Source of the DNA: Phycisphaerales bacterium
GTDB lineage: Bacteria > Planctomycetota > Phycisphaerae > Phycisphaerales > UBA1924
Direction: 5' to 3'
Assembly (NCBI GenBank): GCA_020831775.1
Contig: JAFIFZ010000079.1
Coordinates: forward strand, 124,001-188,000
Length of the DNA stretch: 64,000 bases
The notes under the pieces are model-generated. The model did not search any database. It was not told where the DNA came from and saw only the letters and a list, made by a program, of their open reading frames with translations. Positions 52,818 to 61,919 of this stretch are shown here, piece after piece (the first letter of the stretch is position 1; every line of letters begins with the position of its first letter). The position numbers and the translations under genes were made by a program.

Positions 52818-53567
52818 TCAGTCGATATCCCTTCCCGATACGCCGTTGGGCGTGTGCATGACCGGCAGACCGAAAGACCACCACGACCCCGGGAAGCTCC
52901 CCTCGCCGGTCAGATGAGGCCTGGTGAACTCGCTTGCTCGCGGGGCTTCTGCGTGACCGTCGGCAAAGCCCGTCGGATGGAATCGCCTGTGGGGCGGGTC
53001 GCTGTAAGCCAGATCGATGTCGCTGATGTAACGCATCGAGCCGGCGCCCGTGAAGTCCCAGAGGATCCCCTTGCGGGCCGGGTAGGCCACCTGCGCATGC
53101 CTGACCGTCCGCCACTGAGAAGGCCCCCGCCTGGTCTCACGGTTCCAAAAATCCGGCTGCGCCCGGACCGTTGCGCTCAGGTAGTAAAAGGTCCCCCACG
53201 GGCGGGTGACATCGCGGTCCAGCGGCGTGCGGAACGATGCGGTGGCGGCATTGCCCGAGTAGTACTGGTCCGCGATCGCGACATGCCAGAGGAAGTACCC
53301 CGCGAAGTAACCGGGAATCTTGTACTCGCCGAAGCTGGTCTGGATCACCGTCTCGCCCTCGCGCTTGGTGTAGTCGGGGAACAGGTCGTCGTAGTCGGAC
53401 GCGTACGCCGCGAGCACGCCCATGTGCCCGCGGAGATGCGAGAGCGCCTCGACACGCCGGGCGTCGTGGCGAGAGCGGAACAGGGCCGGAAGCAGAATCG
53501 CCATCAGCACCGACACGACGATGAAAACAACGACGATCTCGATGATGGTGAACGCTCTGGGTTTCAT
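52818..53567 (-). CDS. Prepilin-like protein with N-terminal methylation motif
   Basis: 249 residues from the ATG at 53567. The N-terminus KPRAFTIIEIVVVFIVVSVL is a type IV prepilin/pseudopilin signal: cleavage before Phe, Glu at mature position 5, then a hydrophobic helix. The -1 residue is Ala instead of the usual Gly. The rest is globular, with a C-terminal FADGHAE motif seen in planctomycete DUF1559-like and related pseudopilins. Probably exported by a type II/IV-like machinery not encoded here. It follows the membrane-anchored gene by 61 nt. Confidence 0.85.
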   Translation of the reverse strand: MKPRAFTIIEIVVVFIVVSVLMAILLPALFRSRHDARRVEALSHLRGHMGVLAAYASDYDDLFPDYTKREGETVIQTSFGEYKIPGYFAGYFLWHVAIADQYYSGNAATASFRTPLDRDVTRPWGTFYYLSATVRAQPDFWNRETRRGPSQWRTVRHAQVAYPARKGILWDFTGAGSMRYISDIDLAYSDPPHRRFHPTGFADGHAEAPRASEFTRPHLTGEGSFPGSWWSFGLPVMHTPNGVSGRDID

Positions 53568-53628
53568 GCCGCTCGCCTCGTCAACACGATCCACGCGATT
53601 TCCGCCGATCGAGAGAACCAATCCGAAG

Positions 53629-54789
53629 TCATCGGCGGAGATTTCTCGCGATCAAGAACCCCGCGAGCGCTGCGAGGCCGCCGACAAGCACCACACCGAC
53701 CAGCACCGGCGCGTAGCTCCGACCCACACTCGAACCGCCGGTGTGCCCTTGCAGCACCAGCCGCTGCGCACGATCCGAGTCTTCGGCGATCACCCGAGGC
53801 GGATCTCGTCTGTAATCGACGAGCAACGACACCTGCACATCTCTTTGGCGGATCGGGTCGTGCCATGCGCCGAGCTTCGGCTCGGTGAACACCTGCTCCA
53901 TCGCGCGACGATCCAAGACCTCGGCACGAACCAGATGGACCGCGAACACTTTCTGGCCGGACGCCGAGCGTGATTCAACCGAGGACGGAACGACAACGCT
54001 CGAATCACCGATACTCACCAGATCGCCGAGCACAATTCTTGACGCGGCGCGATCGCCGAGCGCGGGGTGATCGATCCGATCGATCGCAAACCGCCCCTGA
54101 TCACGCAGGATGAAGACACGCGCGGTTTCACCCGGCGGATTCGAGTACTCGACATCCGCGATCCAGCGATTCGGCGCATTCCCCTCGCGGATCACAAAGC
54201 TGTCGATGGTTATCGACTGCCCGCGCAACAACCCCCACGACAGCAAGAAGCGGAGCGACCGCACCCGGTAGGCGTACTGCTGCCTCGGATCCTGCCCGGA
54301 GTAAGGCGGATCCACAAAGGGGCGGATCGAAACACGATCGCCTCCGGCGGTCCACATCTTGTTCTCAAGCAGAACCGCATCCGACTCGGTCTCAGGGCCG
54401 TCCGGAAACACGAACCGGCTGTAGACCCTGCGGCGGCCGGCGTCGCACCACACAAAGCACAGCATGGTCTCGTCCGGACCGTACTCGCGGCGCCTCGACT
54501 CCGCCTCCGCGATGAACGCAGCGTCCGACTCCGGAAACGCGTTCGCTCGCTGCACGAGCTCCCGGTACTCGGCCTCGGAGCGAGAGGCGAACTCCTGTTT
54601 CGACAGTTCGATGAGCAGGCCGGGCAACTCGAGCTCACCCGATGATCGCTCGATCACTCCGGCGAACCACCGATGCACCTCTTCGCGTTCTCGCTGCTGG
54701 CGGTCGATCCCGCCTGCGGCCGACGGGACAAAGCTCGCCAGCGTCAGCAGCAGCACAACAAACCGGGAGTCGGCGATGCCGAGGCCCAT
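53629..54789 (-). CDS. Exported membrane-anchored protein of unknown function
   Basis: 386 residues. An N-terminal signal peptide (about 1-27, VVLLLTLASFVPSAAGG) and a C-terminal TM helix (about 358-382, ending in the basic ARNLRR) frame an extracytoplasmic domain of mixed alpha/beta character with no recognised family. The start at 54789 is 6 nt after a TAATCT hexamer and lacks a Shine-Dalgarno sequence. It is upstream of, and probably co-transcribed with, the prepilin-like gene. Confidence 0.75.
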   Translation of the reverse strand: MGLGIADSRFVVLLLTLASFVPSAAGGIDRQQREREEVHRWFAGVIERSSGELELPGLLIELSKQEFASRSEAEYRELVQRANAFPESDAAFIAEAESRRREYGPDETMLCFVWCDAGRRRVYSRFVFPDGPETESDAVLLENKMWTAGGDRVSIRPFVDPPYSGQDPRQQYAYRVRSLRFLLSWGLLRGQSITIDSFVIREGNAPNRWIADVEYSNPPGETARVFILRDQGRFAIDRIDHPALGDRAASRIVLGDLVSIGDSSVVVPSSVESRSASGQKVFAVHLVRAEVLDRRAMEQVFTEPKLGAWHDPIRQRDVQVSLLVDYRRDPPRVIAEDSDRAQRLVLQGHTGGSSVGRSYAPVLVGVVLVGGLAALAGFLIARNLRR

Positions 54790-54795
54790 GCCGCC

Positions 54796-54824
54796 AGATT
54801 ATCGCACCTCATCGGATTCCGCAA
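54796..54824 (-). promoter_or_regulatory. Leaderless-type promoter of the unknown exported protein
   Basis: On the minus strand TTGCGG (54824-54819), 17 nt, TAATCT (54801-54796), then exactly 6 nt (GGCGGC) to the ATG at 54789. Confidence 0.55.
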
Positions 54825-54914
54825 GGGTTATTTTCGGATCTTCACAGATCGACCGGGATCTGATCGTCAGGGCACTTCAAGGCGATCGCCCGAAGAAGCT
54901 CCGCGTGGTTTGTT

Positions 54915-54942
54915 TTGCAACCGCGTCCGCCGCGCCAACACT
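54915..54942 (+). promoter_or_regulatory. Leaderless-type promoter of the GNAT gene
   Basis: TTGCAA (54915-54920), 16 nt, AACACT (54937-54942), then exactly 6 nt (TGGCCG) to the ATG at 54949. No Shine-Dalgarno sequence. Confidence 0.5.
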
Positions 54943-54948
54943 TGGCCG

Positions 54949-55503
54949 ATGCGTACCCGACTCGCCACAGACGCCGACATCCCCGCCATCGCCGAGCTGA
55001 TCAACGGCGCCATCACCGGCAGCGTCGCCCACTTCGGCACCAGCCCCGAGCCCCCCGAAGCCGTGCGGGAGCAGTGGCTTGCGCGCCGTGACCGCTACGC
55101 CTGGCTCGTCGCCGAGATCGACGCCCGTTTCGCCGGCTTTGCGCGTGCCGCCCCGTGGAAGACCCGCGGCGCGTACGACTGGACCGTCGAACTGGGGATC
55201 TACATCCACCCCGCCTCGCAGGGCCGCGGCGTCGGCAAGGGGCTGTACACGAAACTCATCGAGGTCTGCCGCGAGCAGGGGTACTGCACCGCCCTCGCCG
55301 GCGTCGCCCTGCCCAACGAGGCGAGCGAGGCGCTGCACCGGAGCGTCGGCATGCAGGAGGCGGGCACAATCCCCCGCGTCGGGCACAAGCACGGACGCTG
55401 GATCGACAGCCGCCTCTACACCATGACCCTCGCCGAAACCCCCGGCCCGATCATCGGCCCGGAAGAGGCGATCCTCAGGCTAGAAACTTCGCAAGTGCGC
55501 TGA
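54949..55503 (+). CDS. GNAT N-acetyltransferase (phosphinothricin acetyltransferase-like)
   Basis: 184 residues. It starts MRTRLATDADIPAIAELIN, has ELGIYIHPASQGRGVGKGLY (acetyl-CoA loop QGRGVGKG near residue 87) and ends with the GYC..AGVALPNEAS and FHR-like LHRSVGM pattern of the PAT/Bar-type branch, which acetylates phosphinothricin, methionine sulfone or related amino acids. The true substrate is not determinable. The longer upstream ORF (from 54673) is antisense to the neighbour and rejected. Confidence 0.88.
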   Translation: MRTRLATDADIPAIAELINGAITGSVAHFGTSPEPPEAVREQWLARRDRYAWLVAEIDARFAGFARAAPWKTRGAYDWTVELGIYIHPASQGRGVGKGLYTKLIEVCREQGYCTALAGVALPNEASEALHRSVGMQEAGTIPRVGHKHGRWIDSRLYTMTLAETPGPIIGPEEAILRLETSQVR

Positions 55504-55535
55504 TCCGCGCCCCCACGCCCCACACCCCACACCCC

Positions 55536-57014
55536 TCAATGTGCATTCCGATGCACAAATCCCCGGAAGACCGTCAGCCACAGGATCCACAGGTCGAACC
55601 TGAGCGACCAGTGGCGGACATAGAACAGGTCGTGCTGGAGGCGCTTGCGCAGGTCGGTGTCGCCGCGCAGGCCGTTGACCTGCGCCCAGCCGGTCATCCC
55701 CGCCTTGACATGCTGGCGGAGCATGTACCCGCGCCAGTCTTCCTTGAAGCGTTCGATCAGCTCCGGCCGCTCGGGCCTCGGGCCGACCAGCGACATGTCG
55801 CCCCTGAGCACATTGAAGAGCTGCGGCAGTTCGTCGAGCGAGGTGCGGCGAAGGAAGCGTCCGATCGGCGTCACGCGCGGGTCGTTCCGCTGCGTCCACT
55901 GCACCGTCGGGTCGTCGCCCGGATCACAAGGGGCCGCTTCGTCTTCGACATGGAACATCGTCCGGAACTTGTAGATCCGGAACTCCTCGCCCCCAAGGCT
56001 CACGCGGCACTGCTTGAACACCACCGGCCCCGGCCCGGACATCCGCACCAGCGCCGCGATCGCCAGCATCACCGGCGAGAACAGCAGCAGCGCCGCCGCC
56101 GCCCCGAGGATGTCCACCGCCCGCTTGCTCACGCCCCCGAGCCCGTACAGCGGGCTCTCGCGGTAGCTCAGGACGGGCATCCCCTCCAGCTCGCTGACCG
56201 CCATCGACTGGGGCAGGTACCGCAGCGGCACATCGGGAATGATGCGGACATCCAGGGCGAAACGCTCGAGCCGACGGAGGATCGCGGGCATCTTCGCCGC
56301 CTCCGTCGCGGGCAGGGCAAGGTAGACCGCGTCGACCTTCTGCGACTCAAGGACCTTCTCGATGTCGTCCAGCCCGCCCCGCACCGGGCGTCCGACGCAC
56401 TTGGCCCGGTCTGCTTTGGGCGTGTGGGCGATGTGGTAGGCGACATGGATCCCCGTCCATGAGTTGCGCGTCAGCGTTCGGGCGGCGATCTGTCCGAGGC
56501 GCCCGACGCCGATGATCGCGACATGGCGGAGGTTCTTGCCCCGCTTACGCAGGGACCGCAGCGCCATCCGCACGCTCACGCGGAGGCCCACCAGCCCGAC
56601 GGGCAGGAGGATCGCCAGCAACGCGACCTGGAACCGCCCCGCATCGAGGTTGAGCCCCATGACAGTCGCCGCAGCACCGGGCTCGGCCCCGAGCGTCTCC
56701 GCCCCGACCGCCCAGAGCACCACCACCAGCGCCATCACCGAGACCAGCGAGGCCTTGATCACCTGCCCAACCTCGACCCACATCGAGCGGTCGCGCCGAG
56801 GCCGGTAGAGCCCGAGCCCCCAGAAGACCATGAGCACCGAAGGCGCCGCAAAGAGCACGAGCGGATGCTTGATCCATGCCTCCCAGCCGGTGGGCCAGGC
56901 GTCGCCAGTCAAGACGATCCGCAGCCCCCACGCCATGTAGCAGGCGAGGGCGACGACAGACGCATCGATGCACGCAAACAGGCAGACGAAGAACTGGTGA
57001 CGCTTCTTCAGCAC
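55536..57014 (-). CDS. Exopolysaccharide undecaprenyl-phosphate sugar phosphotransferase (WcaJ-like)
   Basis: 492 residues from GTG at 57014 after GGAGGAG. About five N-terminal hydrophobic segments (1-155), a CoA-binding-like Rossmann region (about 165-270, VAIIGVGRLGQIAART) and a C-terminal bacterial sugar transferase domain (about 290-490) with KRAVDILG, FKQCRVSLGGEEFRIYKFRTM, DELPQLFNVLRGDMSLVGPRP and AGMTGWAQVNGLRGDT. It transfers a sugar-1-phosphate, probably glucose or galactose, to undecaprenyl phosphate to start polysaccharide synthesis. No other glycan genes lie beside it. Confidence 0.93.
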   Translation of the reverse strand: MLKKRHQFFVCLFACIDASVVALACYMAWGLRIVLTGDAWPTGWEAWIKHPLVLFAAPSVLMVFWGLGLYRPRRDRSMWVEVGQVIKASLVSVMALVVVLWAVGAETLGAEPGAAATVMGLNLDAGRFQVALLAILLPVGLVGLRVSVRMALRSLRKRGKNLRHVAIIGVGRLGQIAARTLTRNSWTGIHVAYHIAHTPKADRAKCVGRPVRGGLDDIEKVLESQKVDAVYLALPATEAAKMPAILRRLERFALDVRIIPDVPLRYLPQSMAVSELEGMPVLSYRESPLYGLGGVSKRAVDILGAAAALLLFSPVMLAIAALVRMSGPGPVVFKQCRVSLGGEEFRIYKFRTMFHVEDEAAPCDPGDDPTVQWTQRNDPRVTPIGRFLRRTSLDELPQLFNVLRGDMSLVGPRPERPELIERFKEDWRGYMLRQHVKAGMTGWAQVNGLRGDTDLRKRLQHDLFYVRHWSLRFDLWILWLTVFRGFVHRNAH

Positions 57015-57216
57015 CTCGGTGCTCCTCCACCTTCAAGAGGCGTCGATCCCGGCATCCTTGCCGGCCTGGCGCACTCTCGCTCCGAACGCCGGTTGTTGTC
57101 AAACCGGCTGTTGGTTCGTGGATCGGGGCCGCTCCAGACGGCCCCGCCGCGACGCCCGGGCGGGACAGGCACTCGGGCCTGCGATGGGCGACAGCGGCAG
57201 ACGGCGACGCTCGCCG

Positions 57217-58161
57217 TCATGGCGAGTACCCATCCCGCCACACATCATCGTCGCGGATACGGGCCTTCTCACCAATCTTCTCAAGGGTAGCCCGCTCGGC
57301 GTCCGTCAGCGCCCCAGCGTCGGGAGGAACAATCCGGATGACCGCGTACAGGTCCCCTTTCTTCCCCTTGGCGTCCTCCAGACCACGCTGACGCAGGCGG
57401 AGCTTCTTGCCCGAAGCCGTGCCCGGCGGCACGCGGAGCGAGACCGGGCCCGTCAGCGTCGGCACTCGGATCTCAGCGCCGAACGCCGCCTCCGACACGC
57501 TCAGGGGCAGATCGAACTCCAGATCGAGCCCGGAGCGGTCCGGACGCCGGAAGTGCGGGTGCCCCCCCACCGAGACCGTGACGATGATGTCAGGCTCGTC
57601 CTCGTCCCCACGCACGCGGAGCTTCGCCCCGTCGGCCACGCCCTTGGGGATCGTCACGCCGATGCGCTTGCTCCCGCCGGGTGTGTTGACGCTCAGGTGC
57701 TCCGTCCCGCCCCTGGCGGCGGTCATGAACGAGACTGTCGTTTCAAAGCGGATCGGCTCGGGCTTGGTCATGGGCGCTCTGCCCGCGAAGGGGTCGCCTC
57801 CCGATCTCGGCCCAGGGCCAGCGCGCCCTTTCCGCCCTCCGAAGAACGCGTCGAACATCGAGCCGAGGTCGTTGAGGTCGAAGTCGACATGGACGCCGCG
57901 CTGGCCCGCCGGCCCCGTCCTTGCCCCCGCGGCACCCTGGGCAAAGCCCGCCCTGCCGACGCGGTCGTAGAGCTTGCGCTTCTCCGCGTCGGAGAGGATG
58001 TCGTACGCCTCCTGGATCTCGGTGAACTTGGCCTGGGCGTCGGGCTCTTTGTTCACATCCGGGTGGTACTTGCGCGCAAGCTTCCTGTAGGCGGCGCGGA
58101 TCTCGTCCTCCGTCGCGCCGCGCTTGACCCCGAGGATCTCGTAGTAGTCACGCTGGGCCAT
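57217..58161 (-). CDS. DnaJ-like co-chaperone without zinc finger (CbpA-type)
   Basis: 314 residues. The J domain has YYEILGV, HPD at 33-35 and the QEAYDILSD helix; a Gly-rich linker (about 75-130) leads straight to the C-terminal substrate-binding domain ([43 protein letters not shown]). The four CxxCxGxG zinc repeats of DnaJ are missing, so this is the CbpA/DjlA-like type that stimulates DnaK. ATG at 58161 after ACGGAG. It follows the mdh gene by 49 nt and may share its transcript. Confidence 0.92.
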   Translation of the reverse strand: MAQRDYYEILGVKRGATEDEIRAAYRKLARKYHPDVNKEPDAQAKFTEIQEAYDILSDAEKRKLYDRVGRAGFAQGAAGARTGPAGQRGVHVDFDLNDLGSMFDAFFGGRKGRAGPGPRSGGDPFAGRAPMTKPEPIRFETTVSFMTAARGGTEHLSVNTPGGSKRIGVTIPKGVADGAKLRVRGDEDEPDIIVTVSVGGHPHFRRPDRSGLDLEFDLPLSVSEAAFGAEIRVPTLTGPVSLRVPPGTASGKKLRLRQRGLEDAKGKKGDLYAVIRIVPPDAGALTDAERATLEKIGEKARIRDDDVWRDGYSP

Positions 58162-58210
58162 ACAGCTCCGTGCTCCGTCCCGCCCGGGGCCGGGTCTCAG
58201 CCAAGGCCGA

Positions 58211-59161
58211 TCAGGCCAGCTCCGGGAACAACTCACAGACCTTGTCGACCAGTTCCTTCACATGCGAGGCCGACTCGTCGAGCAGCTTCTGCTCGGGGCC
58301 GTCGAGCTTGAACTCGACGATCTTCTCGACGCCCTTGCTGCCCAAGAGCGCCGGCACGCCCACGAACAGGTCCTTGATGCCGAACTGCCCGTCGCAGTAC
58401 GCCGCCGACGGGATGATCCGCTTTTTGTCCTTGACGATCGCCTCGACCATCTGGATGGTGCCCGACGCCGGGGCGTAATAAGCGCTGGTGCCCATGAGCT
58501 TGACGACCTCGCCCCCGCCCATCTTGGCCCGCTCGACGCACGCGTCGATCTTCTCCTTGCTCAGGAGGTCCGACACGGGGATGCCGTGCACGCTCGTCAG
58601 GCGGGGCAGGGGGACCATGTCGTCGCCGTGCCCGCCCAGGAGCAGGGCCTGGACATCCTCGACCGAGCAGCCGATCTCCCACGCCAGGAAGGTGCGGAAG
58701 CGGGCGACATCGAGCGCCCCGGCCTGGCCGATGATCCGGTGGGTCGGGAAGCCCGTCGCCTTCCACGCCGTGTACACCATCGCGTCCAGCGGGTTGGAGA
58801 CCACGATCACGATCGACTCGGGCGCGAACTCCTTGATGTTCTCTGAGACGCTCTTGACGATCTTGACATTGGTCTCGATCAGGTCGTCGCGGCTCATCCC
58901 GGGCTTGCGGGGCAGGCCCGCCGTCACCACGACCACGTCCGAGCCTGCGATGTCCTTGTAATCGCTCGTGCCGGTGATCGCCGAGTCGAACCGCTCGATC
59001 GGGCCGCAGCAGGCCAGGTCCAGCATCTTGCCCTGCGCCACGCCGACCCGGTCGGGGATGTCCAGGACGACGATGTCGCCCAGTTCCTTGGCCGCGGCCC
59101 AGTGGGCGCAGGTCGCCCCGACATTCCCGGCTCCGATGATGCTGATCTTGGCGCGTCGCAT
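58211..59161 (-). CDS. mdh: Malate dehydrogenase (LDH-like type)
   Basis: 316 residues. NAD-binding [12 protein letters not shown], the [12 protein letters not shown] loop whose Arg selects malate/oxaloacetate over lactate, the catalytic region [10 protein letters not shown], and [13 protein letters not shown] with the catalytic His are present. It interconverts malate and oxaloacetate. AAGGAG precedes the ATG. Confidence for malate over lactate rests on the Arg of RKPGMSR. Confidence 0.94.
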   Translation of the reverse strand: MRRAKISIIGAGNVGATCAHWAAAKELGDIVVLDIPDRVGVAQGKMLDLACCGPIERFDSAITGTSDYKDIAGSDVVVVTAGLPRKPGMSRDDLIETNVKIVKSVSENIKEFAPESIVIVVSNPLDAMVYTAWKATGFPTHRIIGQAGALDVARFRTFLAWEIGCSVEDVQALLLGGHGDDMVPLPRLTSVHGIPVSDLLSKEKIDACVERAKMGGGEVVKLMGTSAYYAPASGTIQMVEAIVKDKKRIIPSAAYCDGQFGIKDLFVGVPALLGSKGVEKIVEFKLDGPEQKLLDESASHVKELVDKVCELFPELA

Positions 59162-59350
59162 GCTGCTCTCGCTCCTTCTTGTGGTCGTTCTGGTGGGCTG
59201 AATCGTTGTCGAAATCCGGTCCGGTGCGCCGCAGCGGACGGGGCCGACGCGGGCGGTCTAAACAATAGCGCCGCGCTCGCCGAGACCCGCCCCAACCGCC
59301 GCGAACGACGCCGGAAAACCCGCCTGCGGCCCTCGACAGACCCGCCGGCG

Positions 59351-60166
59351 CTACGCCTCGGCGCCCGGCTCCTCGAATTCGACCGGGAGCGGCGTTGCCA
59401 GCCCCGGGCCGCGGGGAGGCAGGGTCACACGCTGCACCTCGCCACCCAGCACCGCGGGCACGAGCAGCGGCTGGCCCGAGAGCAGCGAGTCCTCGCTCAT
59501 CGCCACCAGATCGCGCACCGGCCCGCCCTTGGCAAAATCGAACTGGCGGTACGCCTGGCGAAGCCCCGCCCGACGCTTCGGGCCCGACACCCCCTCGCCC
59601 AGAAACCCAGACACCGCCTCGACGAAATCCTCGTCCGGGAGAGCGCCGCCGGGCAGACGCAGAAAACCTGCCGGGCAGCCGTCAAACAGCTCGATCCCCG
59701 GCGTCGGCAGGTACAGGTCGCCTCTGAACCCCGCCGAGACCAAGCCCGCCACCAGTCCCGCGGGATGCTCTGCGATCAGGACCTCGTCGGCAACGACCCA
59801 CTCCAGCCCCGCGAGCTCGGCCAGCCGCAGGGCGAGCCTCGCGTCATCGATCACTTCCTCGACCGCGGGGGGCAGGGGCTCGCCCCGCCAGAGATCGTTG
59901 ATCGCCGAGGCGTGCCGACGCACCAGCACCGAAGCCTTGTCGATCGCCATGGCCCGCTCGTGGCTGAGGACCCGGTCCAGATCAGCCATGGCGAACGCGA
60001 CCGCCTGCAGCCCGATGATCTCGGGCAGCGAACGCTTCAGCCGCCCGCTGTCGCCCTCGTCGGGCAGGGCCTTGGCGGCCTGCGCCACCCCGGTCCAGTG
60101 CGCCAACAGAGCCGTCCAGGTCATCGGGGTCTGCGCAGAGTCAGGATCGGGCGTGTGGTTGGTCAT
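59351..60166 (-). CDS. Protein of unknown function
   Basis: 271 residues from the ATG at 60166; the ORF also allows a GTG at 60175, but that lies in the -10/start interval of a leaderless-type promoter. No family recognised, no signal peptide or TM segment. The N-terminal half is helical (AQAAKALPDEGDSGRLKRSL, FAMADLDRVLSHERAMAIDK); the C-terminal half is mixed and Pro/Gly-rich. It is divergent from the flavin reductase-like gene with 62 nt between starts. Confidence 0.72.
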   Translation of the reverse strand: MTNHTPDPDSAQTPMTWTALLAHWTGVAQAAKALPDEGDSGRLKRSLPEIIGLQAVAFAMADLDRVLSHERAMAIDKASVLVRRHASAINDLWRGEPLPPAVEEVIDDARLALRLAELAGLEWVVADEVLIAEHPAGLVAGLVSAGFRGDLYLPTPGIELFDGCPAGFLRLPGGALPDEDFVEAVSGFLGEGVSGPKRRAGLRQAYRQFDFAKGGPVRDLVAMSEDSLLSGQPLLVPAVLGGEVQRVTLPPRGPGLATPLPVEFEEPGAEA

Positions 60167-60173
60167 CGAGCGC

Positions 60174-60179
60174 ACTGTA
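60174..60179 (-). promoter_or_regulatory. Leaderless-type -10 element (divergent pair, left)
   Basis: On the minus strand TACAGT is followed by 7 nt (GCGCTCG) and the ATG at 60166. Confidence 0.45.
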
Positions 60180-60216
60180 CCCCGCCGGCCTCACCCCGAC
60201 GCACCCGCCCGGCCCG

Positions 60217-60222
60217 TACAGT
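60217..60222 (+). promoter_or_regulatory. Leaderless-type -10 element (divergent pair, right)
   Basis: TACAGT is followed by exactly 6 nt (CCGCCC) and the ATG at 60229. No Shine-Dalgarno sequence. Confidence 0.5.
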
Positions 60223-60228
60223 CCGCCC

Positions 60229-60870
60229 ATGGAGATCGACCCCGCCGGACTGAAAGCCTCCGACCGCTACAAGCTGCTGATCGGGTGCATCGTGCCACGC
60301 CCCATCGCCTTCGTCTCGACGGTCTCGCCGGACGGGAAGACCAACCTCGCCCCCTACTCCTTCTTCAATGGCGTCGGCTCCGACCCGATGACCCTGCTCT
60401 TCTGCCCCGCCAACGACGAGCGGGGCCAGGAGAAAGACTCGCTGCGGAACGCCGCGCCGCCTGCCGAGGGAGGCGTCGGCCAGTTCGTCGTCAACATCGC
60501 CCGCGACGCCTACGCCAGGGAGGTCTCGGGCGCATCGGAGCCCCTGCCCTACGGCCAGAGCGAGTTCGACCTCGTCGGCCTGACCCAGGCGCCCTCGTCG
60601 AAGGTTCGGCCGCCCCGTGTCGCCGAGTCCCCCGTCGCCTTCGAGTGCGAGACGATGCAGATCGTCCGCACCAACCCCGACGCCCCCGCCGGGGGCAACA
60701 TCGTGATCGGGCGGGTCGTGCATGTCTTTGTCGACGACGGGCTCATCAACGAGCGGTACCACACCGATCCGGAGAAGCTCGACGCGATCGGCAGGATGGG
60801 CGGGCTGACCTATTGCCGCACGCGCGACCGCTTCGACCTGCCCCGCGGCAAGGCGGCGCTGGACGCTTAG
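60229..60870 (+). CDS. Flavin reductase-like FMN-binding protein
   Basis: 213 residues. VPRPIAFVSTVSPDGKTNLAPYSFFNGVGSDPMTL (positions about 22-56) is the FMN-binding signature of the flavin reductase/RutF-DIM6/NTAB superfamily, with the barrel continuing through VVNIARDAY and ECETMQIV. It could be a flavin reductase partner of a monooxygenase or another flavoenzyme; no partner is adjacent. The ATG is placed by a leaderless-type -10 element. Confidence 0.88.
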   Translation: MEIDPAGLKASDRYKLLIGCIVPRPIAFVSTVSPDGKTNLAPYSFFNGVGSDPMTLLFCPANDERGQEKDSLRNAAPPAEGGVGQFVVNIARDAYAREVSGASEPLPYGQSEFDLVGLTQAPSSKVRPPRVAESPVAFECETMQIVRTNPDAPAGGNIVIGRVVHVFVDDGLINERYHTDPEKLDAIGRMGGLTYCRTRDRFDLPRGKAALDA

Positions 60871-60893
60871 GCGATCGGGAGCATCAAACAACA

Positions 60894-60919
60894 ACGGCCC
60901 CTGCTGAAGCAGGGGCCGT
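60894..60919. terminator. Bidirectional terminator
   Basis: An 11-bp stem (ACGGCCCCTGC with GCAGGGGCCGT) and TGAA loop lie between convergent stops at 60870 and 60946. Confidence 0.75.
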
Positions 60920-60945
60920 CGGAGATCGTTACGGGAGGCTGTCGC

Positions 60946-61581
60946 TCAGCGGCGACGGCGGGTGGCGACCAAGCCGCCAAGGCCGAGCAGCGCCATCGAG
61001 GCAGGGGCCGGAACCACGAAGATGTCGATGTCGGTGTTGTTCGACCGGCCGTTGACATTCGGGTTGAACTGGAAGTTCACGAACGAGCCTGAAAGCGGCT
61101 GCTGGTCGAAGAAGGTCGTGATGTCAACGCCGGCGAAGCTGTTGGCGTTGAAGAAGGCGCTGGTGATCAGCCCGTCGATGAAGAACCCGCCGAAGCCGGA
61201 GATATCGGTCACCTGGCCCTGGCCGGCGACGATGTCGGCGTTGAAGGTGTCGCTGTTGTTCAGCGTCATCGACAGGCTGCCGCCGCTGACCTGGCCGTTC
61301 ACCAACTCGATCACACCGGTGAAGGTGGAAAGCTGGCCGTTAGCGATGTTCTGATTCGAGCCATCGATGAACAACTCGTTCAAGACGCTGTTCGGATTGG
61401 CGTTGAAGGCGATGCTGCCGGTGTGGGTCGTGCCGCCGAAGGCGCTGTTCGCACCAGCTGCATCACGAGCCTGAGCGGTCAGCACATTCACATCGAGCTG
61501 GAGCAGGCTGGCCGCCGACGCCTGTGCGCCGAGTGCCGCCATCCCTGCCAACACTGCGATCTTCAAGGTCTTCTGAGCCAT
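60946..61581 (-). CDS. PEP-CTERM-like exported protein (paralogue 1)
   Basis: 211 residues; ATG at 61581 after GGGAGGAA, signal peptide ending ASAAS. The body is beta-rich with Asn/Gly-rich stretches (LLQLDVNVLTAQARD, TFTGVIELVNGQVSGGSLSM). The C-terminus is a sorting signal of PEP-CTERM type: VPAPAS, a hydrophobic helix (MALLGLGGLVA) and the basic TRRRR. Such tails are normally cut by an exosortase, which is not in this window. Ligand or role unknown. Confidence 0.88.
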   Translation of the reverse strand: MAQKTLKIAVLAGMAALGAQASAASLLQLDVNVLTAQARDAAGANSAFGGTTHTGSIAFNANPNSVLNELFIDGSNQNIANGQLSTFTGVIELVNGQVSGGSLSMTLNNSDTFNADIVAGQGQVTDISGFGGFFIDGLITSAFFNANSFAGVDITTFFDQQPLSGSFVNFQFNPNVNGRSNNTDIDIFVVPAPASMALLGLGGLVATRRRR

Positions 61582-61695
61582 TTGGACTTCCTCCCTGTCT
61601 CTCTCTTCGGTCTCTCATGCTCCCCACGAGCCGGGTCTCGATCAGGACGACGATTCGATCCTGCACCGTACCCGCCTTGGGATTCTCTCACCCGT

Positions 61696-61724
61696 AGTGT
61701 ACATCAACTTCAGCGTTGTCACAG
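61696..61724 (-). promoter_or_regulatory. Putative promoter of PEP-CTERM-like gene 1
   Basis: On the minus strand TACACT (61701-61696) sits in TGTACACTAC-GGGTGAGAGA, a context shared with gene 2, 114 nt before the start. A GTGACA 15 nt further upstream is a possible -35. Confidence 0.5.
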
Positions 61725-61846
61725 CGCGAATGAGTGGTTTTTGCGAGAATCCTGCTTCAAAGACTCAATGTTGCACCAAGCAGTCTCTCATCACGATATT
61801 ATTGGACCCATGCTGTTTACCGGACATTGTCATCCGATGCAAAAGA

Positions 61847-61870
61847 AGCCCCGGCGTTGCCGCCGAGGCT
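61847..61870 (-). terminator. Terminator after PEP-CTERM-like gene 2
   Basis: A 10-position stem with one C-A mismatch around a TTGC loop, followed on the minus strand by TTCTTTTGC, about 50 nt beyond the stop at 61920. Confidence 0.65.
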
Positions 61871-61919
61871 CTTGAGAGACGAGTAAGGATTGGGATCGGG
61901 CCCAGTTCAGGCGTCGGGA

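Larger units (their letters stand above)
61582..61919. other. Intergenic region between the two PEP-CTERM-like genes
   Basis: 338 nt. It contains the long 5' leader and -10 element of the gene at 60946 and the terminator of the gene at 61920. No gene is visible. Confidence 0.6.
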
